From CAWACC01 sp964390695 (GTDB taxonomy: Bacteria; Chlamydiota; Chlamydiia; Chlamydiales; Parachlamydiaceae), in contig CAYMKI010000006.1 in the NCBI GenBank assembly GCA_964390695.1, positions 1 to 48,621 on the forward strand: a stretch of DNA of 48,621 nt, in the 5' to 3' direction. Both the position numbers and the translations under genes were made by a program. The notes under the pieces were generated by a model, which had not been told where the DNA came from, did no database searches, and worked only from the letters and a program-made list of their open reading frames with translations. This document shows, in pieces, positions 1-10,671 of the stretch. Each line of letters starts with the position of its first letter. Position 1 is the stretch's first letter.

Positions 1-3000
1 TTAATTACGCCTACCAAACGCGAGCAAGGCTTACAAATGCTGCAAAGCGCTTTATTGCACGCATTATTAACGGCTTCAGTCATGGAAAGCCAGGTCCTCA
101 TGAATGTCTACAGAACCTTATTCCCCGTAGAGAAAGAAAACGGAGAAAGCCTGATCAAAATAAAGAACATCGCTTTGGTCCTCGGCGACGCTTTTATCCA
201 TGATTCGGGGTATGAAGGCGGCATTTCTTCGCGGCCCTATGCTGATTTGATCCTAGACATGCTGAATACCACCTCTACCTCTTATCCACAGGCCGAAGCC
301 CTGAAATACATGCTTAAAAACCACCTCAATCTCCGTGAGAACATACCATGGGTCAGCTTGCAAGAATCCATAAAAAAAACTTTATCCGCATGCCCTGAAA
401 ATACACAACGCTGCCTCCTATCCGGAGGATGGTCTGAACACGCTATTGAATATGAGATCGAAAAAAAAGCCAATGGCCGTTATGCCTTTAGAGTATATAA
501 TGAAGGGCAAGGCATCACCTATCATGAGCATATCAACGCCAACCACAAAACCAAATACGCCGGCTGCATAGCCCTAGATGAAATCTACGAAGAATGCCTA
601 TTTCAACCTGGCTTTTTGGGAGGCTTGCAGGCATTGTGCAGCGTCGACGGAGATAGAGCTCCTAAAATTCTTGTCACAAAACTCCTGCCTTTATTAGGAG
701 GACAAGAGGAAGCTATAGCTCCTGAACTCCAGCACTACCTCTCCCCGCAGCGATCTGGTGTGTGTACCTATCGGTCCCTGCAGGCCTTTATTGCACATAC
801 CTTGCCGGCTGAACAGTATAAAAAATTCAAATTCGAGTATAAGCTCTTCCTTCTAGAAAAATTTCTGCCCCTGCTAGAGTCAAAGGCTCAAAAAAAAATC
901 AAAAACACCGATTACTGGAATACGGTCAGAGAATTCGCACTGCTCAAGCGATGCACTGAAAAATTCGCTCACAGCATAGCAAATTTATCATCTTCACTCG
1001 ATCAGACGGCTCTTGAAACTGCCCATGTAACTATCCGAAAGTACAATTATTTCTTAGACAAGTTGGAACGAAGGCTGCTGGCCTGTGAAAAAAACTCCAG
1101 CTTGCCCCTTCCTGACCACAGCGATCAGCCCCAGGTGTTTTTTGCCCCTAAAGAACCCCTGAAGATAGATGACCCTCAACCCACCTCTGCCATAGCCTCA
1201 GTGCAACTGCCTGAGACCAAAGCCGCTTTGGTGGACGCCATCCAAAAAATACCTATGCCGGGCCAAGAACCCGCCTTCTCCCAAGCGATCGAACAGTGCC
1301 TTTCTTCTTTCACGTCATGGACCATGTCCCCTGGAGAACGTTGGCAGCTGATGGATCTTCTGTTTAAAAAAATAGGCTCTTTTGAAGCCATCAGCCGCGT
1401 AAATTTTTCACAGCCTAAAGATACATTGGCATGTTTGCATACCCTGCTATGCAATCTGATTAGTGCAGCCCATGCGCAAGAACTCGATAAATTGTGCATC
1501 TACTATAGTTGCTACGCCCTCTATGAGCGCGCCTTTCGGCTTTTGCCTGGATCGACTAGGGTGTTTCATCCTGATTTCCCCTCGTTTTTAAAAACTATAG
1601 ACTTGGCTAAACTTAAAGCCGCCACCTGCTGCGATCCTTTTTGGATCAGCCGTTTCGACGAACTGCAATCCCTGCTAAAAAGCCAGACAACAGCCAATAG
1701 CAGCTTTTTAGTTCCCGACATCTACAAAAAAGAATATGGAGGATACGGTTCAAACCATTTTGTCTTAGATGCAAATATGTCCAGGGAAATAATGGCATGG
1801 TGGTCCGATGCACAGCGCCCGTGGAACACAGAAGTGCCCCATGCACAATCTCTTAAAACAGAGTACGCCCAAAAACACCAGGAACTATCGTCCAAAAAAA
1901 TAAAACTGGAAGAGGAACTAGGCCAGCTCCAGCATCGGCTAGCTGACAGCCACGAAGTGCTTGAGCAGGGGGACTCGCTTAAAAAATCGGCTCTTTTGAA
2001 ACTAGAAATAGCTAAAAAACATTCTGAAATCAGCCAGTTCTTGCTCAGCCAATGCTCTCAGGAGGAAAGCTCCTTGCAGGCAGATGAAGACTTTATGCGT
2101 GCATGGAATGCCTTAGATGATACTACTCAACCCTTAATGATGCCGGGGATGCCTGGATACGATCAATACCAAAAACAAAGAACAGCTAAAGATAAACAAA
2201 AAGTAGACCTGATTTTGTCTAAGCTAAGCCAAAAGGCCCAGGGATCCGCAAGCTCCATCGAAGACCAGCCCTTCATACAAATCTATAAACGCAAAGTCGC
2301 AGAATTAGATCAACTCCTAGAAGAACAGAATAACACCCCTTCCTCTCGTCAGCTCGAATCTCTAGAACAACAAATATTCAAAAAAAAGTATGAAACTGAT
2401 CTTATTGAACTAGAAATGCATCATCTTGAACTGCATCAAGTGGCCAAGCTTACGCCTTATCAGATAAGCCTTAGCCAAGACCGCTGGGAGCAGCAAGTCA
2501 AGACCAAGCATAGTCTTTTTGAACTTCAGTTCCTCTCGTTTAAGCAGACCTTAGGAAAGAAATATGGGGATTTAGAGATACAGCTCATGCAGCAACTGCA
2601 GGAACTCTATAAAGATGAAATAGAGCATCCCTTTATATCTCAACAGGATATCATCTCAAAACTAGCCCAACTGGCGCATACGCCCATATTAAAATACCTG
2701 ACAGACTTTGTGAAATCCCAAATCACAGAGCATTATAATAAAACAGCCTTCGGTATGCCTATCGGCCTCAGTGAATGTGAGAAACAGCTAGCGATGTTGA
2801 TCGATAACATGAAAAATACCAACCAAGAACATGCGGATGCCAATGCTTTGGCCATCAATCAATTAGAATGCCGCCCCAATGAACACGACTATGAAGACAC
2901 CTACTGGCCTTATGGCTGGGAAACTGGCGCATTCTCACAGCAAGATATGGCCACCTATCTGTTCGGACGGCTTCCGAAGCTGTTGCAAGACAAATTAAAT

Positions 3001-6000
3001 GCAGACACTGAAATCATCCCTAAGGAATTCAAACAGTTCTATCATCATGCCACCTTGGCTCACCACTACTCTGGTCAAAAAGTCGAAGATGTCGACCAGC
3101 TCCTTAAAATGGAAGGCATTCAACAAAAGGAACCAGGCAGTTCTACCGTGAAGCAAAAGATAGAACTTCAAGAAGGCTATTTTCCCCTGCCCAAACCTGA
3201 AGCCTTTAATCAATATGCGCAGCTAGAAAACAAGCTAAGATTTTTTTTTAGTGCCTTCAAAAATCCCCCACCAGAAGAAGCTGTCCACGAGCAGCTCGGC
3301 CTGCTTTATAGCCTATCAGATCCAGGGGGAATTCCTCTATCATCGGAGGCATATATAGACCTAGTCAGCCTACATCAACCCAACATACAAATAGAAGCTA
3401 CCCTAAGTTACTTTGTAGAACACGCCGATCTATTGTCCAAACCCGAGTGGATAGAAGCCCTGCATTTCCTGCTCTTCGAAAAAAATCTCTTGCTGCAAGA
3501 ACTACAAGACCCTTCCGTAAATGTGAGGACGATGACTAAGCTCGACGAATTCTTCAAGCATTTAACGGCACAAGCTGAACACCTAGTAGATTTTAGCCTG
3601 ATGGGCAATTTGTTCTGGACAAAGAGCTTGGTCCAAAGCTACATCGACCACGCCAATCTCACCTTGGAAGCCCGGCATCAGCCACGGCTTCCCTCCCTAT
3701 TTACTCCCAAAGACATTTCTGAAAATATGAAGAAAACGCTTCAATCTCCCCTTAACAATGATAATTTACGCATCTTCTTCGAAGGGCTGACAGCCGGCGC
3801 TTACCGCTTCGATCTCTCCATCTGCAGCCGCGAAGAATTAGGGTATATCTTACTAGCTAACCTCATGAGAAATTTGCTGCCAGTTAGCAACGATCCCCTT
3901 GCCTTGCGTTCAAGACAGGTCGAAAAGACGGAATTCAATATCCACACATTATTTACACAACATCCCCATATCAAAGCCTCCGAATTTTTTCTTCCAATCC
4001 ACAGGCAAATCTTGAAAAATATCTATACGAACATAGGCGAATTGCACCAAGATCCCTCTCAACCTGATGCCTTGGTGAACCGGGATAAAAGCCTGCGAAT
4101 TTGTTTTTCAGCCGGTCGCATACAATCCAGCAACGAGGTGTTATTACATAGGTATGAAATCCCACTCAAACCATCTCAAAAAGACGCGTTCAAGCAATGC
4201 GGTTTGTTCACAGAAGAAAACGACCTTTCGCTCTTACGCTGCTGCTACCATAGCAATGATGTATACATCAAAAAGCTGCCGGATGGACCTCTGTTTACAT
4301 TGAGAAAATCATCCGATTCCACCCATGAGGTTCCCTATATGCACATAACCCTGCCCGATGGTACAACAGCCTGGGGGGAATGGATACCGGAAAAAGAGGC
4401 CCAATGGGCCCTGTTGTTTAGAAAATCTCTAGCTATCAACGGGTTGACTATCATCAATGATGGATTGGCAGCTGCTAATCACAGTTTTGTCATTGCCTCA
4501 GGCACAAAACATCAGAAAATCCGAAAAGACAACACGGAAAGCTTTGAACTAGGCGAAATTGTGCCCGACACCAATTTCATCTTGTGTGATAAGAAAAACC
4601 TGAAACCCTGTTATATGACCGTTGAACATGCAAAACCCAAAGAACTTCAAAGGCGCCGGCAATCAGGACTTCTGGTCGATAGAAAACTCATAGACCTCCG
4701 GACAGGCCAGCAGCTGGTCTCTCCTTCCGACAGCTTCAAGCAGTTTGAAGAATTCGACCAAACCTGCTACTGGGCAGATGACAATCACACCATCCAAACC
4801 ATAGATTTCCCCAGATATCATTTGACTTTCCGCAAACAAAAAAGCCGATTTATCTGTGAGCAATTTCCAGGATGGCACCTGGACAAGGAACAGTATGCCC
4901 CACACCTAAATCCCTCGACGGGTTTTATCCGCCTACAGCGCAAAGACAAAACCTCCAAAAAAACACTCACCAAAGTGCTGATTCCCCTGCTCGAAGCGAA
5001 AGAAGAAACGAAAAACACTGAAGGCAAAACCGAAAGAGCCCTCAATTTCCCATATGCTTATGATTTTCAAGCCTACAGAAAAACTACTACTTTAAATTTC
5101 TGCGAGTATGACCTGATCGACAAAACCCTCGTGCCGAAAACCCTAGAAGCCCGTTACCACCTGGCCAAAATTTATATGCAAAAAGGCTATCAAGATGATG
5201 CCGAAGACCTGCTTTTTGATCAAGCCGCCGAAATCACCTCCCGCCCCCTCACCCCACAAGAACGCTCAGCACTCAAAAAAATCGTATACAAGTCCCCATC
5301 GACAGAAGTTAGTAGTCGAATGCTGCGCATGAAAATGCATGCCCTGTACCTTCTCACGCGTGATGAGCTCACCGCAGGGAGTCGAAATGAGAGCCACCTC
5401 ACAACCGAAGCCATGATGATGCACAAGAAAAAACAAACTCTCATACAAGAGTACCTCTCGCAGCTTCATCACATCAAACGCCTTGAAGCAAGAGAAGAAA
5501 GCCTGCTCATCCCCTCTGCCAGCCTCAACCTCGATAGTACCCATGTACCGATCCAACAGCCAAAACCAATTTCACTTAATCCGAGAGCTGCAGACATTAA
5601 AGATATCCCTGAAACACTCCTGAAGGCATCGCCAGAATGGATCCAAGAACCTAATTTCAGAGAAAAAATCCTTTATCTTTATGAAAGAAAAGCCGGGGCT
5701 TTTCCCTTTGATTTCACCGATCCCATTGCGCAGCGCCATGAGTTTCCTAAATACATCCCGCTGATTCGCGCCGAATGCCGCAAGGTCACAGACCTCAAAT
5801 CAGCACGCGATAATGGACTGATTCCCCTGCTGTTTTACCTGGCAACTTTTGGCGGGAGCGAAAAGACCCAAGATTATGCCCGGATGCTTTTGAAGGAAAT
5901 CCCTAAACTGAATCCCATCCCAGCGACACCTGCCGAAAAACCCCATCTCCATGAGGTCAAAAAGAAAGCACAGCCTATGCTGAAAGAAGCACTGCACAGC

Positions 6001-9000
6001 CTGAACTTATTGAAAGAGATCGCTGCCTCAAAGCAAGCTGACACCTACTTGCCTGAAATGTGCTCAAGATTTTTGCATAAACACCCCTCACCAACTATTT
6101 CGCCCCACTACTTTGACGTCAACAACTCCAAAACCCAAGGCGATCCCGGTGTCAGGGCAGAGTTTCAAGCCTTGAACGAAAACATTGAAAACGCCTCGCA
6201 TCAACTTCAAACCGAAAGCCAATATGTCCTCAGCCATGACAACCTGGAGCAGCTGTTCGATGAGATTGAAGAGGCTCATGAAATCCAAAAACAAGCTCAG
6301 CATAGCCAAGAAAAATTCATTCTGCAAAATATCACTTCAGCCTTGTTAGCCGATCCTGTCACAGGGATGCTAATCACGGCAAAAAAAAGGCCCTTGCCTT
6401 CTATAGAAGAACTGTGCCTATTGTGCAGCAGGTTGACAGCTGATGAGGACCTGCAGAGAGCCTATCCACAACTAAACGCAGAGGGCCGAACACATCTCAT
6501 GCAGGCCATCCAGGAATACCTGATCCAAAAACGCTTTGTGCAACACCTCGAAAGAGTCCAGGGTAAAGTGGCGGAGATCCTTGCGGGAATACATGCTCAC
6601 ACTCTAACCAAGGCTGCCAAAAAGCTGATGATCCAAGAGCTAGGCAAAACGATGTCACAGGCGCCAACCTTTGCTTATACAGACCCTTTGGCCAAGGTCT
6701 ATTTAATCCTCGAGACCACTTTGAATATCAAATTGAGGACCGAACAAGTCGATACCATCGTCAAATTCTACAACAGCATTCACGATGGACAAGATGTCGC
6801 CGTCCAAATGATCATGGGCAGCGGTAAAACTTCGATCATCCAGCCTATCTTGTCCTTTTTACTGGCCAAAAAAGGCACGCTGTCCGCAGTCTATGTGCCA
6901 GCTTCCTTATATGAAACAGTCAAGAGCTCGTTGGAAAAATCGCTAGGCAATGCTTTCAAACAGTTCGTCTTCGCCGATCCTTTTACTAAAGAACTCTCCT
7001 CTAACATAGCTTATCTCAAAACATATCTGAGCCTCTTGCAGGAAGCTAAAGAGCGCCAAGCGGTCGTGCTGCTAAAACCTCAGCATAAATACGCACTCTA
7101 TTCGGCCCTCAAAGATGCCTATGCCCAAAACCAGCCGCACCGCTGCAACCTTCTAGCCGATATTTGCCGAGAATGCGCGCAAAGCGAGATGGCTCAAATG
7201 GATGAAATCGACCTGTGCCTTGATCCTACCGTGGTGTATAAATTCCCCATTGGAAAATCCAGGATGATAGACCCACAAAAAGCCAAAATAGTCACCGAAT
7301 TAGTCCTTGAACTAACACAAGATGAAACTTTGTGTCGTACGGTATCAATAGACTTCATCGACGCTTATCACTTACGCCAGAATCCATCCTACAAGGCCCA
7401 AGGCAAAGCCATCTCCGCCGAACTTTTCGAAAGCGAGGTCAAACCGCTGCTGATCCAAAAAGCCGAGCAGTTGCTGGCTCGCCACATCCCCAACTACCTC
7501 AAAATTAAATCCCTAGACACTCAAAACTATATCGCACATTTTCTCCATATCTCCACTCCCTATGATCAGGATCTGTGCAAACAATGCACGCCTGAAAATG
7601 AATACCGCCTAAGAGAAGTCTTAGAAAGCCATCAGCTAGAAGGGCTATCAAAAAATGATATATCTACCTTGGAGCTGATAAACAATAAACTCCTCTTCCA
7701 AAAGGAGAGAAACGCCTGGATCGAAAAACAGTTTGGCGCACAGAAGCAACTCGTTGCCATCTGCACCAAAACCATTAACGCCATTCTGCAACAATCCCTC
7801 CTAAAAGAATGCGGCTCCAATTATTATCATGACCCTGAACTAGAAACCAAAGGCATCTTCACCGCACGCCCTTATTTTGCTCCTAATAGCCCCAAATCCA
7901 GTGTTCCAAGCGACTCTTATGAATTGGCCATCTATTCTATGCAAAACCTCTTGTTCAACGGCGTGCCGGCTAAAGCTGCCGAAAAAGTACTGACTCAATG
8001 GAGAAAAGAAGCGCTCCTCTTCGAGCACAACATCACCTCTTCTCCCAGCTACCGCGAATACATACGCTTATTAGGGGCAGATGCCCAAAGATTTAGGCTC
8101 ACCGATGATCCTCCTCCCAAAGAGTTGATCGACATCTTACAAAAAAAATTATCGAAAGATCCTAAGGCTTTGCTGGATTTCATGGATAAGCATGTCTTCC
8201 CCCAAATTGTCGACTTCGAAAAAAGCATCTCCACTCCCCCTTTGGCGGGTCTCACCGGTTTTAACAAACAACGCATCGGCTACACCGGAACCGTCAATCC
8301 AGGGATATTGCCAAAAAACATGCAAGTCCACCGTGAAAAAGGCACCGAAGGAAAGATCCTTCTCGTCATCAATAACAAGCTAGAAAAAGATGCCTGCCAT
8401 ATTTACCAATACACCAGAGAACAACAGGAATATGCTGAACAGGTAATCCATCAATTTAAAACGCAAACAGACTTGTACACCTTCATCGATAGCGGCAACT
8501 GGCTCAAAGATGTGCAATTCAAACCCTGGCTGGAAAAATTAGTCCGAGCAGTCTCCGCCTCTAGGCCCGGAATCCAGGGTGTAGTCTATCCGGATGAAAA
8601 AGGAGCCTGGTTCTCTCTCGAGAAAGACCCCTACGCAAATACTTGGACATCCATTTCCTTGGAAATGTCGACTTTAAGACCTAACCAGCGATTGACCATC
8701 ATCCCCAGTAAACACGAGACCGGCACCGATATCAAACAACCTCCCACTGCTAGAGCCTTGAACAGCATCCGCAAAGGCATGACCTTAAGAGATGCCCTGC
8801 AAAGCATATTTCGGATGAGAGAACTGTTTGCCGGCCAAAAGGTTGATTTTGCCCTCTCTAAAGAAGTCTCTGAACATATAGATCCGCAGCAAAACATGGA
8901 GATTTCAGCAAAGTCGCTGGGTGCATACCTTCTCATCAACCAAATCGAAGACAACTTCACCAAAAATCAACTGGCCACACTGCATCGCTTTTACGAAATC

Positions 9001-10647
9001 CTGGAAGCACCCGTAAGGAAACGACTAATGGACACACTGCTACCCTATGACGAACGCAAAAAACTATTTGATGTATTGCAAAACATCTTCGTCGCCACAA
9101 AGACCGATGACCCCTTCCTGGAGATGTGCCAAGAAAAGCGTATGGTACCCCAAGAAAAAGCCATGTCGTACCATATCGAAAATATAGTCAAAGGCTTAGA
9201 TTTCAAAAATCCGCTGGTCATCGATCTTTTTCAAAGCCCCGAAGCGTTAACTCAAAAGCTTCTCGATGGAGTGGATGTCACATCCCTCCCCAAAATGCTG
9301 ACCATAGGTGGTGGCAGTCAAGAGGCGAATGAAATCGAGATCGAAATCGACATTGAAAAAGAACAGCAGCAACAACAGGAGCAGCAGATAGAGCTGGAAC
9401 GCGACATCGAAATCCATGCTGTCAATCCCCACCTCACAGCCCATGAATATAAACCGCTGGCTGCGCAGGTGAAAAAAACATCTGAATATATGCTACACGA
9501 GCTCTTTGCCCTGAAACCTAATGCCATCGAAACTTTACTTCCAGATGCTGTCAAACCTCTGTTTCAACAAGAAGAATATACCCTGGAGTTCTCGCAGAAT
9601 TTATTCCCCACTAAATCACTGGCATCCGAGTACCATCTGCCTGGCAGGTATTTGCTACTGTTAAAAAATCCCGGCCAAAAAGATAGAATCCTACTGATCA
9701 GCCACCAAGATGCCGATTTAATAAAAAGAGGTCTGCGCAATAAACAAACCTATATGAAATCCCTCGCTCCCCATCAAGCCTTGGCCCTGATCTCTTTGGA
9801 GGGAAAACTCTCGGACTGCATTCCCGAAAACACACCGCTTAATCTAACAGCACCTCCTCTGCAGCAGGCCATCGTGCAAGCTAAACTCTTAACTGGGAAA
9901 GTCCGGTTTACAGAAAGCGAATTAAGGCTCCTGGAAGAAAAACTCCTCAAGTCACAAGGCTCTCAACATATCAAAGCAGCGGTAGCCCTCTGCAAACTCT
10001 ACCAAAGTATTCTCGCCCATCTACCCGATTCTGCCAAGTTGTATTCCCTAAGCTCCATAAAACCCATCTTCCAAAAATACGACAAATTCATGGGTGCGGA
10101 GATAGCTAACCTCTACATCCTAGGTAAAGATTATATCGAATCACCAGATAATAATGACGAGAAGCTGAAATACATACAGGCACTCGAAATAATGATGCAA
10201 GGACAACCCTTCAACCGGGAATATTATCTCAACTGGCCGAATCATATGCTCGCCAGCACGCTCCAAGTATTTCAAGCTGCTAACTTAAAAGCCGCCTGCC
10301 TTGCTAATCTAGGCTGTCAGCTGGCATATTTCTCCGTATATTGTCCACACTTATCGCAGACGGAACTTGGAGTGTTGAAACTATTGTCCCTGTGCTGCAT
10401 CGACCAAGCCGCGGGTAAAACCAACCTATTTCAAGAAATATTTTCCAGCTTTCATACCCTTCAAGGACTGCACTACGACGTTATTCAAGAATTATTAAGA
10501 AAAGTAGAGCATACTATGCGCATACATAGCGGCACTTTGAATACGTTTACCCTGCTAATGAATCCCGCTGTAACGGAAGAATATTTACAGTCTACAAAAA
10601 TACTCGAAAGCCTATCGGCAGCCTTAAACCAGGCTGCCAAAATCTGA
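1..10647 (+). CDS. Giant P-loop protein, DUF3638/DUF3645-like, 5' end outside window
   Basis: The reading frame is open from base 1, with 12 sense codons before the first ATG at 37, so the gene very likely starts upstream and the protein exceeds 3548 residues. Residue numbers here count from the ATG at 37. A phosphate-binding loop, QMIMGSGKTS, lies at about 2257-2266. A helicase-motif-VI-like stretch, GMTLRDALQSIFRMREL, lies near 2915-2930. This pair matches what I recall of DUF3638/DUF3645 proteins, very large predicted ATPases found in fungi, plants and some Chlamydiota. An acidic Ile/Glu stretch running into Gln repeats lies at about 3098-3127. The N-terminal two thirds look mostly alpha-helical with coiled-coil stretches (about 600-900). 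I see no signal peptide or membrane segment. The biochemical role is unknown; NTP-driven remodelling is an inference. The gene ends 24 bp from a convergent gene. Confidence 0.8.
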   Translation, partial: LITPTKREQGLQMLQSALLHALLTASVMESQVLMNVYRTLFPVEKENGESLIKIKNIALVLGDAFIHDSGYEGGISSRPYADLILDMLNTTSTSYPQAEALKYMLKNHLNLRENIPWVSLQESIKKTLSACPENTQRCLLSGGWSEHAIEYEIEKKANGRYAFRVYNEGQGITYHEHINANHKTKYAGCIALDEIYEECLFQPGFLGGLQALCSVDGDRAPKILVTKLLPLLGGQEEAIAPELQHYLSPQRSGVCTYRSLQAFIAHTLPAEQYKKFKFEYKLFLLEKFLPLLESKAQKKIKNTDYWNTVREFALLKRCTEKFAHSIANLSSSLDQTALETAHVTIRKYNYFLDKLERRLLACEKNSSLPLPDHSDQPQVFFAPKEPLKIDDPQPTSAIASVQLPETKAALVDAIQKIPMPGQEPAFSQAIEQCLSSFTSWTMSPGERWQLMDLLFKKIGSFEAISRVNFSQPKDTLACLHTLLCNLISAAHAQELDKLCIYYSCYALYERAFRLLPGSTRVFHPDFPSFLKTIDLAKLKAATCCDPFWISRFDELQSLLKSQTTANSSFLVPDIYKKEYGGYGSNHFVLDANMSREIMAWWSDAQRPWNTEVPHAQSLKTEYAQKHQELSSKKIKLEEELGQLQHRLADSHEVLEQGDSLKKSALLKLEIAKKHSEISQFLLSQCSQEESSLQADEDFMRAWNALDDTTQPLMMPGMPGYDQYQKQRTAKDKQKVDLILSKLSQKAQGSASSIEDQPFIQIYKRKVAELDQLLEEQNNTPSSRQLESLEQQIFKKKYETDLIELEMHHLELHQVAKLTPYQISLSQDRWEQQVKTKHSLFELQFLSFKQTLGKKYGDLEIQLMQQLQELYKDEIEHPFISQQDIISKLAQLAHTPILKYLTDFVKSQITEHYNKTAFGMPIGLSECEKQLAMLIDNMKNTNQEHADANALAINQLECRPNEHDYEDTYWPYGWETGAFSQQDMATYLFGRLPKLLQDKLNADTEIIPKEFKQFYHHATLAHHYSGQKVEDVDQLLKMEGIQQKEPGSSTVKQKIELQEGYFPLPKPEAFNQYAQLENKLRFFFSAFKNPPPEEAVHEQLGLLYSLSDPGGIPLSSEAYIDLVSLHQPNIQIEATLSYFVEHADLLSKPEWIEALHFLLFEKNLLLQELQDPSVNVRTMTKLDEFFKHLTAQAEHLVDFSLMGNLFWTKSLVQSYIDHANLTLEARHQPRLPSLFTPKDISENMKKTLQSPLNNDNLRIFFEGLTAGAYRFDLSICSREELGYILLANLMRNLLPVSNDPLALRSRQVEKTEFNIHTLFTQHPHIKASEFFLPIHRQILKNIYTNIGELHQDPSQPDALVNRDKSLRICFSAGRIQSSNEVLLHRYEIPLKPSQKDAFKQCGLFTEENDLSLLRCCYHSNDVYIKKLPDGPLFTLRKSSDSTHEVPYMHITLPDGTTAWGEWIPEKEAQWALLFRKSLAINGLTIINDGLAAANHSFVIASGTKHQKIRKDNTESFELGEIVPDTNFILCDKKNLKPCYMTVEHAKPKELQRRRQSGLLVDRKLIDLRTGQQLVSPSDSFKQFEEFDQTCYWADDNHTIQTIDFPRYHLTFRKQKSRFICEQFPGWHLDKEQYAPHLNPSTGFIRLQRKDKTSKKTLTKVLIPLLEAKEETKNTEGKTERALNFPYAYDFQAYRKTTTLNFCEYDLIDKTLVPKTLEARYHLAKIYMQKGYQDDAEDLLFDQAAEITSRPLTPQERSALKKIVYKSPSTEVSSRMLRMKMHALYLLTRDELTAGSRNESHLTTEAMMMHKKKQTLIQEYLSQLHHIKRLEAREESLLIPSASLNLDSTHVPIQQPKPISLNPRAADIKDIPETLLKASPEWIQEPNFREKILYLYERKAGAFPFDFTDPIAQRHEFPKYIPLIRAECRKVTDLKSARDNGLIPLLFYLATFGGSEKTQDYARMLLKEIPKLNPIPATPAEKPHLHEVKKKAQPMLKEALHSLNLLKEIAASKQADTYLPEMCSRFLHKHPSPTISPHYFDVNNSKTQGDPGVRAEFQALNENIENASHQLQTESQYVLSHDNLEQLFDEIEEAHEIQKQAQHSQEKFILQNITSALLADPVTGMLITAKKRPLPSIEELCLLCSRLTADEDLQRAYPQLNAEGRTHLMQAIQEYLIQKRFVQHLERVQGKVAEILAGIHAHTLTKAAKKLMIQELGKTMSQAPTFAYTDPLAKVYLILETTLNIKLRTEQVDTIVKFYNSIHDGQDVAVQMIMGSGKTSIIQPILSFLLAKKGTLSAVYVPASLYETVKSSLEKSLGNAFKQFVFADPFTKELSSNIAYLKTYLSLLQEAKERQAVVLLKPQHKYALYSALKDAYAQNQPHRCNLLADICRECAQSEMAQMDEIDLCLDPTVVYKFPIGKSRMIDPQKAKIVTELVLELTQDETLCRTVSIDFIDAYHLRQNPSYKAQGKAISAELFESEVKPLLIQKAEQLLARHIPNYLKIKSLDTQNYIAHFLHISTPYDQDLCKQCTPENEYRLREVLESHQLEGLSKNDISTLELINNKLLFQKERNAWIEKQFGAQKQLVAICTKTINAILQQSLLKECGSNYYHDPELETKGIFTARPYFAPNSPKSSVPSDSYELAIYSMQNLLFNGVPAKAAEKVLTQWRKEALLFEHNITSSPSYREYIRLLGADAQRFRLTDDPPPKELIDILQKKLSKDPKALLDFMDKHVFPQIVDFEKSISTPPLAGLTGFNKQRIGYTGTVNPGILPKNMQVHREKGTEGKILLVINNKLEKDACHIYQYTREQQEYAEQVIHQFKTQTDLYTFIDSGNWLKDVQFKPWLEKLVRAVSASRPGIQGVVYPDEKGAWFSLEKDPYANTWTSISLEMSTLRPNQRLTIIPSKHETGTDIKQPPTARALNSIRKGMTLRDALQSIFRMRELFAGQKVDFALSKEVSEHIDPQQNMEISAKSLGAYLLINQIEDNFTKNQLATLHRFYEILEAPVRKRLMDTLLPYDERKKLFDVLQNIFVATKTDDPFLEMCQEKRMVPQEKAMSYHIENIVKGLDFKNPLVIDLFQSPEALTQKLLDGVDVTSLPKMLTIGGGSQEANEIEIEIDIEKEQQQQQEQQIELERDIEIHAVNPHLTAHEYKPLAAQVKKTSEYMLHELFALKPNAIETLLPDAVKPLFQQEEYTLEFSQNLFPTKSLASEYHLPGRYLLLLKNPGQKDRILLISHQDADLIKRGLRNKQTYMKSLAPHQALALISLEGKLSDCIPENTPLNLTAPPLQQAIVQAKLLTGKVRFTESELRLLEEKLLKSQGSQHIKAAVALCKLYQSILAHLPDSAKLYSLSSIKPIFQKYDKFMGAEIANLYILGKDYIESPDNNDEKLKYIQALEIMMQGQPFNREYYLNWPNHMLASTLQVFQAANLKAACLANLGCQLAYFSVYCPHLSQTELGVLKLLSLCCIDQAAGKTNLFQEIFSSFHTLQGLHYDVIQELLRKVEHTMRIHSGTLNTFTLLMNPAVTEEYLQSTKILESLSAALNQAAKI

Positions 10648-10671
10648 TCCTATCAAGCCTATCCGAATTTG

